Source: Lachnospiraceae bacterium (GTDB taxonomy: Bacteria > Bacillota > Clostridia > Lachnospirales > Lachnospiraceae). From it: a DNA stretch of 64,000 nucleotides. The translations under genes were made by a program, and so were the position numbers. Of this stretch, positions 15,974-24,242 are shown piece after piece. The number at the start of each line of letters is the position of its first letter. The first letter of the stretch is position 1. The stretch spans positions 58,978-122,977 of the forward strand of contig JAILIS010000038.1 of NCBI GenBank assembly GCA_024695145.1, read 5' to 3'. The notes under the pieces were generated by a model. The model made no database searches. It was not told the origin of the DNA and saw nothing but the letters and a program-made list of their open reading frames with translations.

Positions 15974-17398
15974 ATGAAGTTTTATAATTCACTGACAAAA
16001 AGAGTTGAGGAGTTTAAACCGAACATTGAAGGTAAGGTTTCGATGTACACGTGCGGACCTACCGTATACCACTTTGCGCATATCGGGAACCTGCGCACGT
16101 ACATAATGGAGGATGTTCTCGAAAAGCTCCTTCGTTTTTCGGGTTATGATGTAAAGCGCGTCATGAACATAACCGATGTCGGACATCTGTCATCCGATGC
16201 CGATACCGGCGAAGACAAGATGTTAAAGGGCGCAAAGCGCGAACACAAGACGGTCATGGAGATCGCGAAGTTCTATACGGATGCATTCTTTGCCGACTGC
16301 GCAAAGCTTAACATCAAGACTCCCGATGTTGTGGAGCCTGCCACCAACTGCATTTCCGAATTCATTCACATGATAGAGGTCCTGCTTGAGAAGGGCTATG
16401 CCTACAAGGCAGGCGAGAATGTGTATTTTGACACGTCAAAGCTTGATGATTACTTCGTGTTCGGAAACCAGAACGAGGAAGAGCTCATTGTCGGCGCGAG
16501 AGATGATGTCACGGAGGATGAGAACAAACGCAACAAAAATGATTTTGTCCTTTGGTTTACAAAATCAAAGTTTGAAGACCAGGCGCTCAAATGGGACAGT
16601 CCCTGGGGTGTCGGCTATCCGGGATGGCATATCGAATGTTCGTGCATCGGAATGAAGCATCTCGGAGAATACATGGATATACACTGCGGCGGTGTTGACA
16701 ACATCTTCCCGCATCATACGAACGAGATCGCGCAGTCCGAGTCATACGTCGGACATAAATGGTGCAATTACTGGTTCCATGTACATCACTTGAATGATGA
16801 GACCGGCAAGATGAGCAAGTCAAAGGGCGAATTCCTGACAGTATCGCTTCTAGAGGAAAAAGGTTACGATCCGATAGTCTACAGGATGTTTACGCTCCAG
16901 AGCCACTACCGCAAGCCGCTCGTGTTTACGTATGAGGCTCTTGACCAGGCGACGGTCACATACAAAAAGCTTAAGAACAGGATCGCGGGCCTGTCGCCGG
17001 AAGGCGCGCCCGATGAGGAAGCTGTGCGTACGTGGCATGAGCGGTTCGCGGAGGTTGTCGGAAACGACGTCAACACTGCGATGGGCCTGACGCTTGTATA
17101 TGATGTGTTAAAATCAGACCTTGACGGTGCAACAAAGCTTGCGGTGCTTGCCGACTATGATACGGTACTTTCGCTTCGCTTATGCGATGGAGCATCCGAT
17201 GCGGCTTCCGGAAATGAAGCCGGGGAAGAAAATGAGGATCCGGAGCTTCGCGCACACGTGGAAGAGAAGATCGCTGAGCGCGCCGCAGCCAAGAAGGCGA
17301 AGGATTTTGCCCTTGCGGACAGTATAAGGGAAGAACTTTTGGCCGAGGGGATAAAGCTTACGGATACGAGAGAGGGAACGGTTTGGAGCAGGGTATAG
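15974..17398 (+). CDS. cysS: Cysteinyl-tRNA synthetase
   Basis: A 474-residue class I aminoacyl-tRNA synthetase charging tRNA-Cys. Zinc ligand Cys is in YTCGPTVYHFAHIGN, which also carries the HIGH-type AHIG signature near residue 37. HIECSCIG and HCGGVDNIFPHHTNEIAQSE near 218-250 complete the zinc/cysteine site, and KMSKSKGEF near 282 is the KMSKS loop. A charged helical tRNA-binding region closes the protein. Length is usual. It starts with a strong GGGAGACGAC binding site and overlaps mrnC by 16 nt. Confidence 0.97.
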   Translation: MKFYNSLTKRVEEFKPNIEGKVSMYTCGPTVYHFAHIGNLRTYIMEDVLEKLLRFSGYDVKRVMNITDVGHLSSDADTGEDKMLKGAKREHKTVMEIAKFYTDAFFADCAKLNIKTPDVVEPATNCISEFIHMIEVLLEKGYAYKAGENVYFDTSKLDDYFVFGNQNEEELIVGARDDVTEDENKRNKNDFVLWFTKSKFEDQALKWDSPWGVGYPGWHIECSCIGMKHLGEYMDIHCGGVDNIFPHHTNEIAQSESYVGHKWCNYWFHVHHLNDETGKMSKSKGEFLTVSLLEEKGYDPIVYRMFTLQSHYRKPLVFTYEALDQATVTYKKLKNRIAGLSPEGAPDEEAVRTWHERFAEVVGNDVNTAMGLTLVYDVLKSDLDGATKLAVLADYDTVLSLRLCDGASDAASGNEAGEENEDPELRAHVEEKIAERAAAKKAKDFALADSIREELLAEGIKLTDTREGTVWSRV

Positions 17399-17814
17399 AT
17401 CTGCTGAATGAGATAAAGGAACGGTTTGAACTAAGCGGCGCCGATCCCGGGCAGTACTCGCCGCTGGCACTTGCGTTTATCGGTGACAGTATATACGGCG
17501 CTGTTGCCAAGACCGTGGTAGTCCTTCGTGGGAACGCACCGGCGAACAAACTGGACCGCGAGGCGGTATCAATCGTAAAGGCCGTAAAGCAGGCAAAAGC
17601 AGCGGATCATCTTCTCGAGAACGGCCTTCTTACCGAAGAGGAGGAGAAGATCTACAGGCGCGGCAGAAATGCCAATTCCCCCACATCCGCCAAAAACGCC
17701 TCAATGGCGGAATACCGCAAGGCCACCGGCCTCGAGGCACTTATCGGATACCTGTATCTGACGGGGGATATGGAGCGGGTAGTTGAGCTGATGCACATAA
17801 TAATCAATAACTGA
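17383..17814 (+). CDS. mrnC: Mini-ribonuclease III
   Basis: A 143-residue RNase III-like endonuclease lacking a double-stranded RNA-binding domain; in Bacillus it matures 23S rRNA ends. The catalytic core SPLALAFIGDSIYGAVAKTVV (residues about 25-45), the RGRNANSPTSAKNASMAEYRKATGLEALIGYLYLTGD block near 95-131, and the length all fit. It starts from TTG at 17383 inside the 3' end of cysS, with GAGAGGGAA upstream. It precedes rlmB by 4 nt, as in Bacillus. Confidence 0.93.
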   Translation: MEQGIDLLNEIKERFELSGADPGQYSPLALAFIGDSIYGAVAKTVVVLRGNAPANKLDREAVSIVKAVKQAKAADHLLENGLLTEEEEKIYRRGRNANSPTSAKNASMAEYRKATGLEALIGYLYLTGDMERVVELMHIIINN

Positions 17815-17818
17815 TACT

Positions 17819-18565
17819 ATGGAATACGAAGAATTTACAATTGAAGGCCGCAACGCGGTCATGGAAGCGATAAGGGCAAAACGCCCCATAGACAGGCTGT
17901 TCATCCTTGACGGATGTAACGACGGACCGGTCCTTTCCATAAAGCGGGAGGCCAAAAAAAATGACATATTTGTAAAGTTTGTCGACAAAGACAGGCTTGA
18001 CGCGATGAGCACAACGGGTCATCATCAGGGCGTCATCGCAAGGTGCGCGGCCTATGAATACGCACAGGTAGAGGATATCCTTGACAACGCACGAAAAAAG
18101 GGCGAGGATCCGTTCATCATACTGCTTGACAATATCGAGGATCCGCACAACTTAGGTGCGATCATAAGAAGCGCCAATCTTTCGGGAGCCCACGGTGTCA
18201 TCATACCGAAAAACCGTGCCGTCGGACTTACGGCAACGGTCGCAAGGACCAGTGCCGGCGCCCTTAACTACACACCGGTGGCAAAAGTCACAAATCTTGC
18301 CAGGACGATAGATGATCTGAAAAAACAGGGCATATGGTTTGCGTGTGCCGACATGGACGGAGATAAGATGTACGGCTGTAACCTTACCGGTCCCATCGGC
18401 CTCGTCATCGGCAGCGAGGGAGACGGTGTCAGCCGTCTCGTACGCGAGAAATGTGATTATGTCGTCTCGATCCCGATGAAGGGCGAGATAGATTCACTCA
18501 ATGCATCGGTCGCGGCCGGTGTGCTGATGTATGAGATCGTAAGACAGCGGGATATCAAAAAATGA
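17819..18565 (+). CDS. rlmB: 23S rRNA (guanosine-2'-O-)-methyltransferase RlmB/TrmH family
   Basis: A 248-residue SpoU-class methyltransferase that 2'-O-methylates a guanosine of 23S rRNA. An N-terminal substrate-binding domain (EGRNAVMEAIRAKRPIDRLF) is followed by the trefoil-knot SAM domain with ILLDNIEDPHNLGAIIRSANLSGAHGVIIP (about 100-129), GLVIGSEGDGVSRLVREKCDYVVSIPM (about 194-220) and SLNASVAAGVLMYEIVRQ at the end. These are the three family motifs. It overlaps sigH by 4 nt and follows mrnC. The yacP gene that sits between rlmB and sigH in Bacillus is absent here. Confidence 0.95.
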   Translation: MEYEEFTIEGRNAVMEAIRAKRPIDRLFILDGCNDGPVLSIKREAKKNDIFVKFVDKDRLDAMSTTGHHQGVIARCAAYEYAQVEDILDNARKKGEDPFIILLDNIEDPHNLGAIIRSANLSGAHGVIIPKNRAVGLTATVARTSAGALNYTPVAKVTNLARTIDDLKKQGIWFACADMDGDKMYGCNLTGPIGLVIGSEGDGVSRLVREKCDYVVSIPMKGEIDSLNASVAAGVLMYEIVRQRDIKK

Positions 18566-19176
18566 CCAATTATGCTGCTATGTCCGATGAGGAGCTCATC
18601 ATCGCGCTTCGCGACGGTGACGGCAAGATCATCGACTACATCATGGAAAAGTACAAAGAGCTTGTCAGGAAGAAGGCCGGCAGTATGTTCATTCTCGGCG
18701 CCGACAGGGAGGATCTGATCCAGGAGGGAATGATCGGCCTGTACAAGGCTGTTCGTGACTATGACGCCGGAAGGGATGCGAGCTTTTATACGTTTGCCGA
18801 TCTGTGCGTATCCCGCCAGATGTACAAAGCTGTTGAGGCCGGAAACCGCAAGAAGCACGCACCTCTTAATTCATATATCTCCATCTACGAATCGGGCGAT
18901 GAGGCAAATGATGCCGGCTCCGGCGTTGATATACTCGAAATGATCCTGTCCGAGCAGGGTATGAGTCCCGAAGATATGGTCATAGACAGGGAACAGACGG
19001 AGAATCTCCAGCATCAGATCTACGAAAGCCTCAGCGAATTCGAGTGCAAAGTGCTTAATCTGCGCCTTACGGGCCTTCAGTATACCGATATAGCAAAGAT
19101 TCTCGGAAGGGACGAAAAATCAACCGATAACGCCCTTTCGCGCATAAAGATGAAAGTCAGAAAGCTTTTGGAATAG
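18562..19176 (+). CDS. sigH: RNA polymerase sigma factor, SigH (Spo0H)-like
   Basis: A 204-residue sigma-70 family factor with region 2 (ELVRKKAGSMFILGADREDLIQEGMIGLYKAVRDYD at about 34-69, then ASFYTFADLCVSRQM) and region 4 (LSEFECKVLNLRLTGLQYTDIAKILGRDEKSTDNALSRIKMKVRKL at the end). Sequence and position behind rlmB match SigH, the early-stationary-phase sigma factor of Bacillus and Clostridium. Region 1 is missing, as is normal for this type. ATG overlaps the rlmB stop (ATGA), and its TAG stop shares its last G with the GTG start of the next gene. Confidence 0.92.
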   Translation: MTNYAAMSDEELIIALRDGDGKIIDYIMEKYKELVRKKAGSMFILGADREDLIQEGMIGLYKAVRDYDAGRDASFYTFADLCVSRQMYKAVEAGNRKKHAPLNSYISIYESGDEANDAGSGVDILEMILSEQGMSPEDMVIDREQTENLQHQIYESLSEFECKVLNLRLTGLQYTDIAKILGRDEKSTDNALSRIKMKVRKLLE

Positions 19177-20159
19177 TGAAGAAGTTAAAGATCAATTTCT
19201 CGGATTTCTGGGATGTGTTCGATCCGAATGACAATTTCATAACGGATGCCCTGCACAGACACTTTGAAGTTGAGATTTCCGATGATCCCGACTTTGTTTT
19301 CTGTTCGATCTTCGGACGCAGGTATCTGAAATACGACTGTGCGAGGATATATTATACCGGAGAGAATATCGTTCCCGATTTTAATCTGGTGGATTACGGC
19401 ATGGGATTTCCGGAGATCGACTTTTATGACAGATATCTGAGACTGCCTCATTACGTGCTGTATCCCCGTGCATGCCGGCTGTCAGCGGACAGGGCAGCTA
19501 TGTCGGATGAGGAACTGCTTCACCGGAAGTTTTGTAACTATGTGATAAGTAATGCATTATCTTCCGGAGAGCGCGGCATTATCATCGATAAGCTGAATGC
19601 TTACAAGCCCCTCGATTCCGGGGGAAGGTATAGAAACAACGTGGGCGGGCCGGTAGCCGACAAGATCGATTTTTCGAAGGGTTACAAGTTCTCGATCGCG
19701 TTTGAGAACAGTTCGAGCCGCGGTTATACTACGGAAAAGATCATGGAAAGCTTTGCAGCGGGAAACATCCCCATATACTGGGGCAATCCTGACATCGCGG
19801 CGGAGTTTAATCCGGAAAGCTTCGTCAACTGTCACGATTTTGCTGATTTTGACGAAGCGGTTGAATATGTGAAGAAGATAGACGGTGATGATGAGCTCTA
19901 CCTTCGTATGGCAAGGGCTCCGATAGCAAAAGAGGGCAGCCTTGCGGCAAAATGTCTTGATGAAGACTATGTGGCCGATTTTCTGTACAAAGTATGCTCG
20001 CAGGAGCCGAAGGCGGCGATACGCCGCAATACGGTGTATCAGGGCATGTATTACGAGCAGGAAGCGAAGTTTCACGAGGCGGCAGACAGGATACTGTATA
20101 CGCCCAGAAGGGCGATGAGGGCGCTGAAAAACAAGCTGCGTGCCTCTTCGGGTAAATGA
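19176..20159 (+). CDS. Glycosyltransferase family 10 (fucosyltransferase-like)
   Basis: A 327-residue cytoplasmic glycosyltransferase. The GT10 nucleotide-sugar block is clear: KFSIAFENSSSRGYTTEKIMESFAAGNIPIYWGNPDIAAEFNPESFVN at about residues 165-212. The N-terminal part (FSDFWDVFDPNDNF, FCSIFGRRYLKYDCARIYYTGENIVPDFNLVDYGMGF) also fits bacterial alpha-1,3-fucosyltransferases. Start is GTG at 19176, sharing one base with the sigH stop. The acceptor is probably a surface glycan. It is an odd cargo for the rlmB-sigH operon, suggesting that it was inserted there. Confidence 0.85.
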   Translation: MKKLKINFSDFWDVFDPNDNFITDALHRHFEVEISDDPDFVFCSIFGRRYLKYDCARIYYTGENIVPDFNLVDYGMGFPEIDFYDRYLRLPHYVLYPRACRLSADRAAMSDEELLHRKFCNYVISNALSSGERGIIIDKLNAYKPLDSGGRYRNNVGGPVADKIDFSKGYKFSIAFENSSSRGYTTEKIMESFAAGNIPIYWGNPDIAAEFNPESFVNCHDFADFDEAVEYVKKIDGDDELYLRMARAPIAKEGSLAAKCLDEDYVADFLYKVCSQEPKAAIRRNTVYQGMYYEQEAKFHEAADRILYTPRRAMRALKNKLRASSGK

Positions 20160-20160
20160 G

Positions 20161-21084
20161 ATGAACACACACGATCATATAGTGCGCGCAACGGCCGCAA
20201 ACGGGAGCATCCGGGCCTTTGCGTCAACAACGGTAAATACTGTGGAGACCGCAAGAGCGGCTCATGATACGAGCCCTGTTGTCACGGCGGCTCTCGGGCG
20301 GACACTGACCGCCGGGGCGATTATGGCCGCCATGATGAAAGGAGCGGATGATCTTCTGACAATACAGCTTCGGGGCAGCGGGCCGATGAAGGGTATAACG
20401 GTAAGCGCGGGATCACCCGATCAGGAGACGGGCATGGTATCGGTAAAGGGCTATGCGACGGTTCCCGAGGTGATCATCGGTGCAAGGAGCGAGATCACTG
20501 CCGAGGGCGAGATCAGAAAGCTCGATGTCGGCTCTGCGATAGGAACGGGAACCTTAAGTGTTATAAGGGATCTGGGTCTGAAAGATCCGTATATCGGGCA
20601 GGTTGAGCTTCAGACCGGGGAAGTGGCGGAAGATCTTGCGTATTATTTCGCCGTTTCCGAGCAGGTGCCCTCAGCTGTCGGCCTCGGGGTTCTCATGGAA
20701 AGAAACAATACGGTCAGAGCCGCCGGCGGATTTATCATCCAGATGATGCCGGACGCGGATGAATCCGTGATAAGCGCACTTGAAAACAGACTGTCGGCGC
20801 TTCCGAGTGTGACAACGATCCTTGACGGAGGCAGTACCCCGAAGGAACTGCTTGCCACCGTGCTTGACGGCTTTGACGTAGAGTATAATGACGAGCTGCC
20901 GGTCAGGTTTTACTGTAACTGTGACAGGGAAAGGGTCGAAAAAGTTCTGATCAGTCTCGGCCCGGCGGAACTTGACGATATGATAAAGGACGGCCGGGAT
21001 ATCGAGCTTAAATGCAGGTTCTGTGCGAAGCCGTATCAGTTTCCCATAGATGATCTGAAAAAGATCAGGCAGGAGATGGGATAA
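20161..21084 (+). CDS. hslO: Hsp33 redox-regulated chaperone
   Basis: A 307-residue cytoplasmic holdase that is activated by oxidation. The fold block DHIVRATAANGSIRAFA begins at residue 4. SGPMKGITVSAGS near 73 and GTLSVIRDLGLKDPYIGQVEL near 125 follow, and GLGVLMERNNTVRAAGGFIIQMMPDA lies near 175. The C-terminal zinc switch has CNC (YCNCDRERVEKVL) and CRFC (about residue 292), four cysteines as required. I start it at 20161 because the family begins just before DHIVRA. The longer frame from 20140 would overlap the GT10 gene. Confidence 0.95.
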   Translation: MNTHDHIVRATAANGSIRAFASTTVNTVETARAAHDTSPVVTAALGRTLTAGAIMAAMMKGADDLLTIQLRGSGPMKGITVSAGSPDQETGMVSVKGYATVPEVIIGARSEITAEGEIRKLDVGSAIGTGTLSVIRDLGLKDPYIGQVELQTGEVAEDLAYYFAVSEQVPSAVGLGVLMERNNTVRAAGGFIIQMMPDADESVISALENRLSALPSVTTILDGGSTPKELLATVLDGFDVEYNDELPVRFYCNCDRERVEKVLISLGPAELDDMIKDGRDIELKCRFCAKPYQFPIDDLKKIRQEMG

Positions 21085-21111
21085 AAAAACAGGATTGCCG
21101 GGCAATCCTGA
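21084..21111 (-). terminator. Intrinsic terminator, minus strand, for tRNA-Thr (possibly bidirectional)
   Basis: The stem AGGATTGCC/GGCAATCCT has TTTTTT on the minus strand after it (AAAAAA at 21084-21090 on the plus strand). It fits termination of tRNA-Thr and sits directly after hslO. Confidence 0.8.
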
Positions 21112-21116
21112 TCTGA

Positions 21117-21189
21117 TGCTGACGTCGGGAATCGGACCCGAGACCTCCGCACTACCAATGCGGTGCGCTACCTACTGTGCCACGTCAGC
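21117..21189 (-). tRNA. tRNA-Thr (anticodon GGT)
   Basis: On the minus strand acceptor GCTGACG pairs with CGTCAGC, anticodon stem CCGCA/TGCGG encloses loop TTGGTAG (anticodon GGT), and the T-arm contains GGGTCCGATTCCCG. It is 73 nt long with discriminator A and no encoded CCA. Confidence 0.95.
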
Positions 21190-21255
21190 ACGGCCTGCGT
21201 ACGCTGATACCGTACGAACCGAAGAAAATTCTATCATAGTGGATAATTAAAGTCA

Positions 21256-22647
21256 ATGTTAAGGAAATATATCGGTACAAAACAATTCTATAAGCGGATG
21301 TTTGCTTTAACCCTGCCGATCATGGTGCAGAACGGGATATCAAACGTTGTCAACATGCTGGACAACCTGATGGTAGGACGGATCGGGACGGAACAGCTGT
21401 CCGGGGTGTCCATCGTCAATGATCTGATGTTCGTGTATCAACTGTGCCTGTTCGGAGCCATAAGCGGAGCGGGCATTTTTACTGCACAGTACTACGGGCA
21501 GAATAATAACGAGGGAGTACGCGACACATTCAGGGTAAAAGTCATTATATGCGGCATCATCATGCTCACCGGGCTGTTAGTGTTCGGGCTGTATGACAAA
21601 ACACTGATCTCGTACTATCTGCATGAAGGCTCCGAAACCGGAGATCTGGCTGCTACTCTCGGATACGGACATACATACATGATGATAATGCTCGCAGGAC
21701 TGCTTCCGCAGGCTGCGGAGTTTGTGTATTCGTCCACTCTTCGCGAGACGGGGGAGACCGTTGTGCCGATGGAGGCCGGCTTTGCGGCGTTTTTCATCAA
21801 CCTTGTGCTGAACTACATCCTGATCTTCGGTAAGATCGGGTTTCCCGTACTCGGAGTTGCCGGTGCGGCCTTGGCAACTGCCATATCAAGAGTGATACAG
21901 GCGCTTATCGTCATCACATGGACTCACAGACACAGTGACAAAAAGCCGTATATCAGGGGGGCATACGCGACCTTCCGCGTTGCGGGCTCTCTTGTCAGAA
22001 AGATCATTACGACGGGATTGCCGCTTGTGATAAATGAGAGCCTGTGGTCTATCGGTATCGTACTTCAGAAGCAGAGCTATTCCACCCGCGGACTGGCTGT
22101 TGTTGCGGGACTTAACATCAATTCTACGTTCTTTAACGTATTCTCCATATGTTTTCTTGCTTTCGGGGATGCGGTTGCGATCATGGTGGGTCAGCTTCTC
22201 GGGGCCGGAAAGATGGCCGAGGCAAAAGATACCGGCAGGAAGATAAACGTATTTGTGACATTTGCCTGCATTGTTTTCGGTGCGATCCTGTATCTTGTTG
22301 CGGGATATCTGCCGCTTGCTTACAATACCACGGATGAGGTCAGAGCCCTGGCGGCCGATTTTCTGAGAGTGACCGGTATCATGATGCCTCTGTTCGGGCT
22401 GTGCCACAGTCTGTACTTCACTATACGGGCAGGTGGCAAGACGCTCATAACCTTCCTGTTTGACAGTGCATTCCTGATGGTGATCGGGGTTCCGTTGGCG
22501 TTTGTGCTGACAAGATTTACGCATATGGATATCGTCACCATATACGCGATATGCGAGGGCACGGCGCTGATCAAGGTCATCATCGGATTCGTGATATCCG
22601 AAAGCGGCGTATGGATGCAAAATATTGTAGGGGAGAAGGCGGCCTGA
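21256..22647 (+). CDS. MATE family efflux transporter
   Basis: A 463-residue integral membrane protein with about twelve hydrophobic segments and the MATE entry motif FKRMFALTLPIMVQNGISNVVNMLDNLMVGRIG-like region at residues about 10-45, then SGAGIFTAQYYGQNN near 75. The second half repeats the pattern (GDAVAIMVGQLLGAGKMAEAKDTGRK near 305). MATE proteins export drugs or metabolites in exchange for sodium or protons; the substrate is not predictable. It starts at ATG 21256 with only a weak binding site, and its stop abuts the convergent FliB-like gene. Confidence 0.93.
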   Translation: MLRKYIGTKQFYKRMFALTLPIMVQNGISNVVNMLDNLMVGRIGTEQLSGVSIVNDLMFVYQLCLFGAISGAGIFTAQYYGQNNNEGVRDTFRVKVIICGIIMLTGLLVFGLYDKTLISYYLHEGSETGDLAATLGYGHTYMMIMLAGLLPQAAEFVYSSTLRETGETVVPMEAGFAAFFINLVLNYILIFGKIGFPVLGVAGAALATAISRVIQALIVITWTHRHSDKKPYIRGAYATFRVAGSLVRKIITTGLPLVINESLWSIGIVLQKQSYSTRGLAVVAGLNINSTFFNVFSICFLAFGDAVAIMVGQLLGAGKMAEAKDTGRKINVFVTFACIVFGAILYLVAGYLPLAYNTTDEVRALAADFLRVTGIMMPLFGLCHSLYFTIRAGGKTLITFLFDSAFLMVIGVPLAFVLTRFTHMDIVTIYAICEGTALIKVIIGFVISESGVWMQNIVGEKAA

Positions 22648-23793
22648 TCACTTTATCCCGTCTTCAAACACGCGATACATTTCATCTGTTATTATATCGT
22701 TAAAATAGGCCCGCCTGTTGTATGCCGCTATTATTCTGGCCATGTCATCAGCGGTCAGTATGTCCTGTTTCGAAGTGACCGCCAGCAGAAATATCATGTT
22801 CACGTGGCATATGCCAAGAGCCACCTGTTTGCGGAAACTGTATGTTTCATACGTCCGAAGGAAATACTGGAACAGGTAGTATCCGAGATACTGCCCCAAA
22901 ATATCGGGAAGGTGCGGATTGTCGCGGCATTTTGCATCTGCGGCAAGCTGCCATGATCCGGGAACTTTAATGAACCGGGCAAGAGCCCTGTCGGCACGAT
23001 CAAGCATCTTATAGAGGGTCGGGCTCGTGCGGCGCAGCCGTTTGTGATTTAGTGACGATGAAAGAAACCCCGAAAGGATATGGGGTGAGAGAGGAAACAG
23101 GGAGGCTTTTCCGCTGCCGCTCTCAAGTAGAAGCGCATCATCTTCCGCAAGATGTTTCAAAAACACTTCAAATGTCATATCGCCGTAGTTATTACATGCC
23201 CCTGACATGAACCTGTTTTGCAAAAACTTCGCATATTCGAAGAGCTTTCGGCATATTTCATCCGTGATGGCGATGCCTGCCGCAGCGCTCATCGCGCTTC
23301 TCTGCGAGAGCAGAAAATCAAGATATGCCCTGTCATCATTTGTGGAACATACCCTTGTCACGGGATCGGCCTCAGTCACTGACATATCGACACTGCCCCT
23401 GTTTTCGATAAAGAGCCTCGCGGCCTCTATACATGAAAGATCCAGGCAGCACTCTTCGAAATCCCCGAAATTGCGGTAAAACCTCGGATAGCTCTGACAC
23501 GTCCACGGGATAAAATCATGCCCGCGCTTTCTTTGAAGCGTACAGAGGCCGTCACGGCGCCAGAAAGGGCATGATCGCGATCCCGGGTTGAACTTTTCGC
23601 GGATCCGGGCTCCGGTTGCAAGAAACAGGGCAAATCCGAGCAGTCCGCGCTCTTTTTTAAAACGCTCGATATCCTCGGGGGAAAGCGGGATGACCCATCC
23701 TCTGCAGCAGCTTTCGGGACATTTGCCCGCGAGGCATTCGAAGCGGTCAAACCACGTTATCGTATACCGTTTTATCTTATCGTTTCCTTCCAT
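22648..23793 (-). CDS. fliB: FliB-like protein (flagellin lysine-N-methylase family)
   Basis: A 381-residue protein matching the FliB family, named for flagellin lysine N-methylation in Salmonella. The N-terminal Cys cluster FECLAGKCPESCCRGWVIPL (residues about 18-37), then CPFWRRDGLCTLQRKRGHDFIPWTCQSYPR near 82-112 and CCLDLSCIEAARLF, supply the conserved cysteines, presumably binding an iron-sulfur cluster. The remainder is alpha-helical. No flagellar gene lies in the window, so its substrate here may not be flagellin. It is transcribed away from the cobalamin region, starting about 35 nt from that promoter, and converges on the MATE gene without a visible terminator. Confidence 0.85.
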   Translation of the reverse strand: MEGNDKIKRYTITWFDRFECLAGKCPESCCRGWVIPLSPEDIERFKKERGLLGFALFLATGARIREKFNPGSRSCPFWRRDGLCTLQRKRGHDFIPWTCQSYPRFYRNFGDFEECCLDLSCIEAARLFIENRGSVDMSVTEADPVTRVCSTNDDRAYLDFLLSQRSAMSAAAGIAITDEICRKLFEYAKFLQNRFMSGACNNYGDMTFEVFLKHLAEDDALLLESGSGKASLFPLSPHILSGFLSSSLNHKRLRRTSPTLYKMLDRADRALARFIKVPGSWQLAADAKCRDNPHLPDILGQYLGYYLFQYFLRTYETYSFRKQVALGICHVNMIFLLAVTSKQDILTADDMARIIAAYNRRAYFNDIITDEMYRVFEDGIK

Positions 23794-23827
23794 AAGTCAA
23801 TGATACATCAAAATCCGCAATCTGTCT

Positions 23828-23856
23828 TTGCATATGATCCGGCGGCGTGGTAAAAT
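23828..23856 (+). promoter_or_regulatory. Promoter of the cobalamin operon
   Basis: TTGCAT (23828-23833) and TAAAAT (23851-23856) are spaced by 17 nt, with TGG just before the -10 box (extended -10). It lies about 60 nt before the riboswitch. Confidence 0.6.
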
Positions 23857-23914
23857 CTTATCGATATTGATAGACATACGGTACGCTCCGGACAGAATAT
23901 CTTTAAACGACGTT

Positions 23915-24082
23915 GCCCGGACCGTTTAAAAGGGAAACAGGTGCAAGACCTGTGCGAACTCGTCACTGTAAGTAAGGAGTGCGTTTTGTTTCGTATCATT
24001 ACGGATACGGCCACTGGGAGACCGGGAAGGTACAAAACGTGCGATGATATACAAGCCAGGAGACCTGCCGCATGTTTGTCGC
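23915..24082 (+). ncRNA. Cobalamin (AdoCbl-type) riboswitch
   Basis: The conserved elements occur in order: TTAAAAGGGAAACAGGTGCAAGACCTGTGCG (23925-23955), CGTCACTGTAAG (23961-23972), GCCACTGGGAGACCGGGAAGGT (24010-24031) and the B12 box AAGCCAGGAGACCTGCC (24053-24069). The closing stem is CGACGTTGC with GCATGTTTGTCG. It precedes the cobaltochelatase gene, so cobalamin should reduce expression of the whole operon. The sequence CTTTAAACG/CGTTTAAAAG around the AAAAGGGAA block forms an extra inverted repeat. Confidence 0.95.
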
Positions 24083-24124
24083 ATCAGGAGTACCGGAGAA
24101 ATCTCCGGAGATCCGGATCACGAG

Positions 24125-24214
24125 TAATTGATCCCGCATGCGATAAAAAGGGGAGATCCTCCCCGCTTATTTGTGTGCATTCGATTACTCATCCCGCTAC
24201 GGGATGATTTTTTA
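24125..24214 (+). terminator. Riboswitch expression platform with intrinsic terminator
   Basis: The hairpin CATCCCG-CTA-CGGGATG (24190-24206) is followed by ATTTTTTATT, a rho-independent terminator about 30 nt before the first cobalamin gene. An upstream segment GAGTAATTGATCCCG (about 24122-24136) can pair with ATTACTC...CGGGAT parts of the terminator and would form the antiterminator. This is a transcriptional control layout. Confidence 0.75.
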
Positions 24215-24242
24215 TTGCAGACAGAAGGGAGATTAAAATGCG

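Noticed and set aside
15735..15998. Phe/Ser-rich antisense ORF opposite the ispF tail
   Set aside because: It is the complement of the AAG-rich tail and its composition follows from that.
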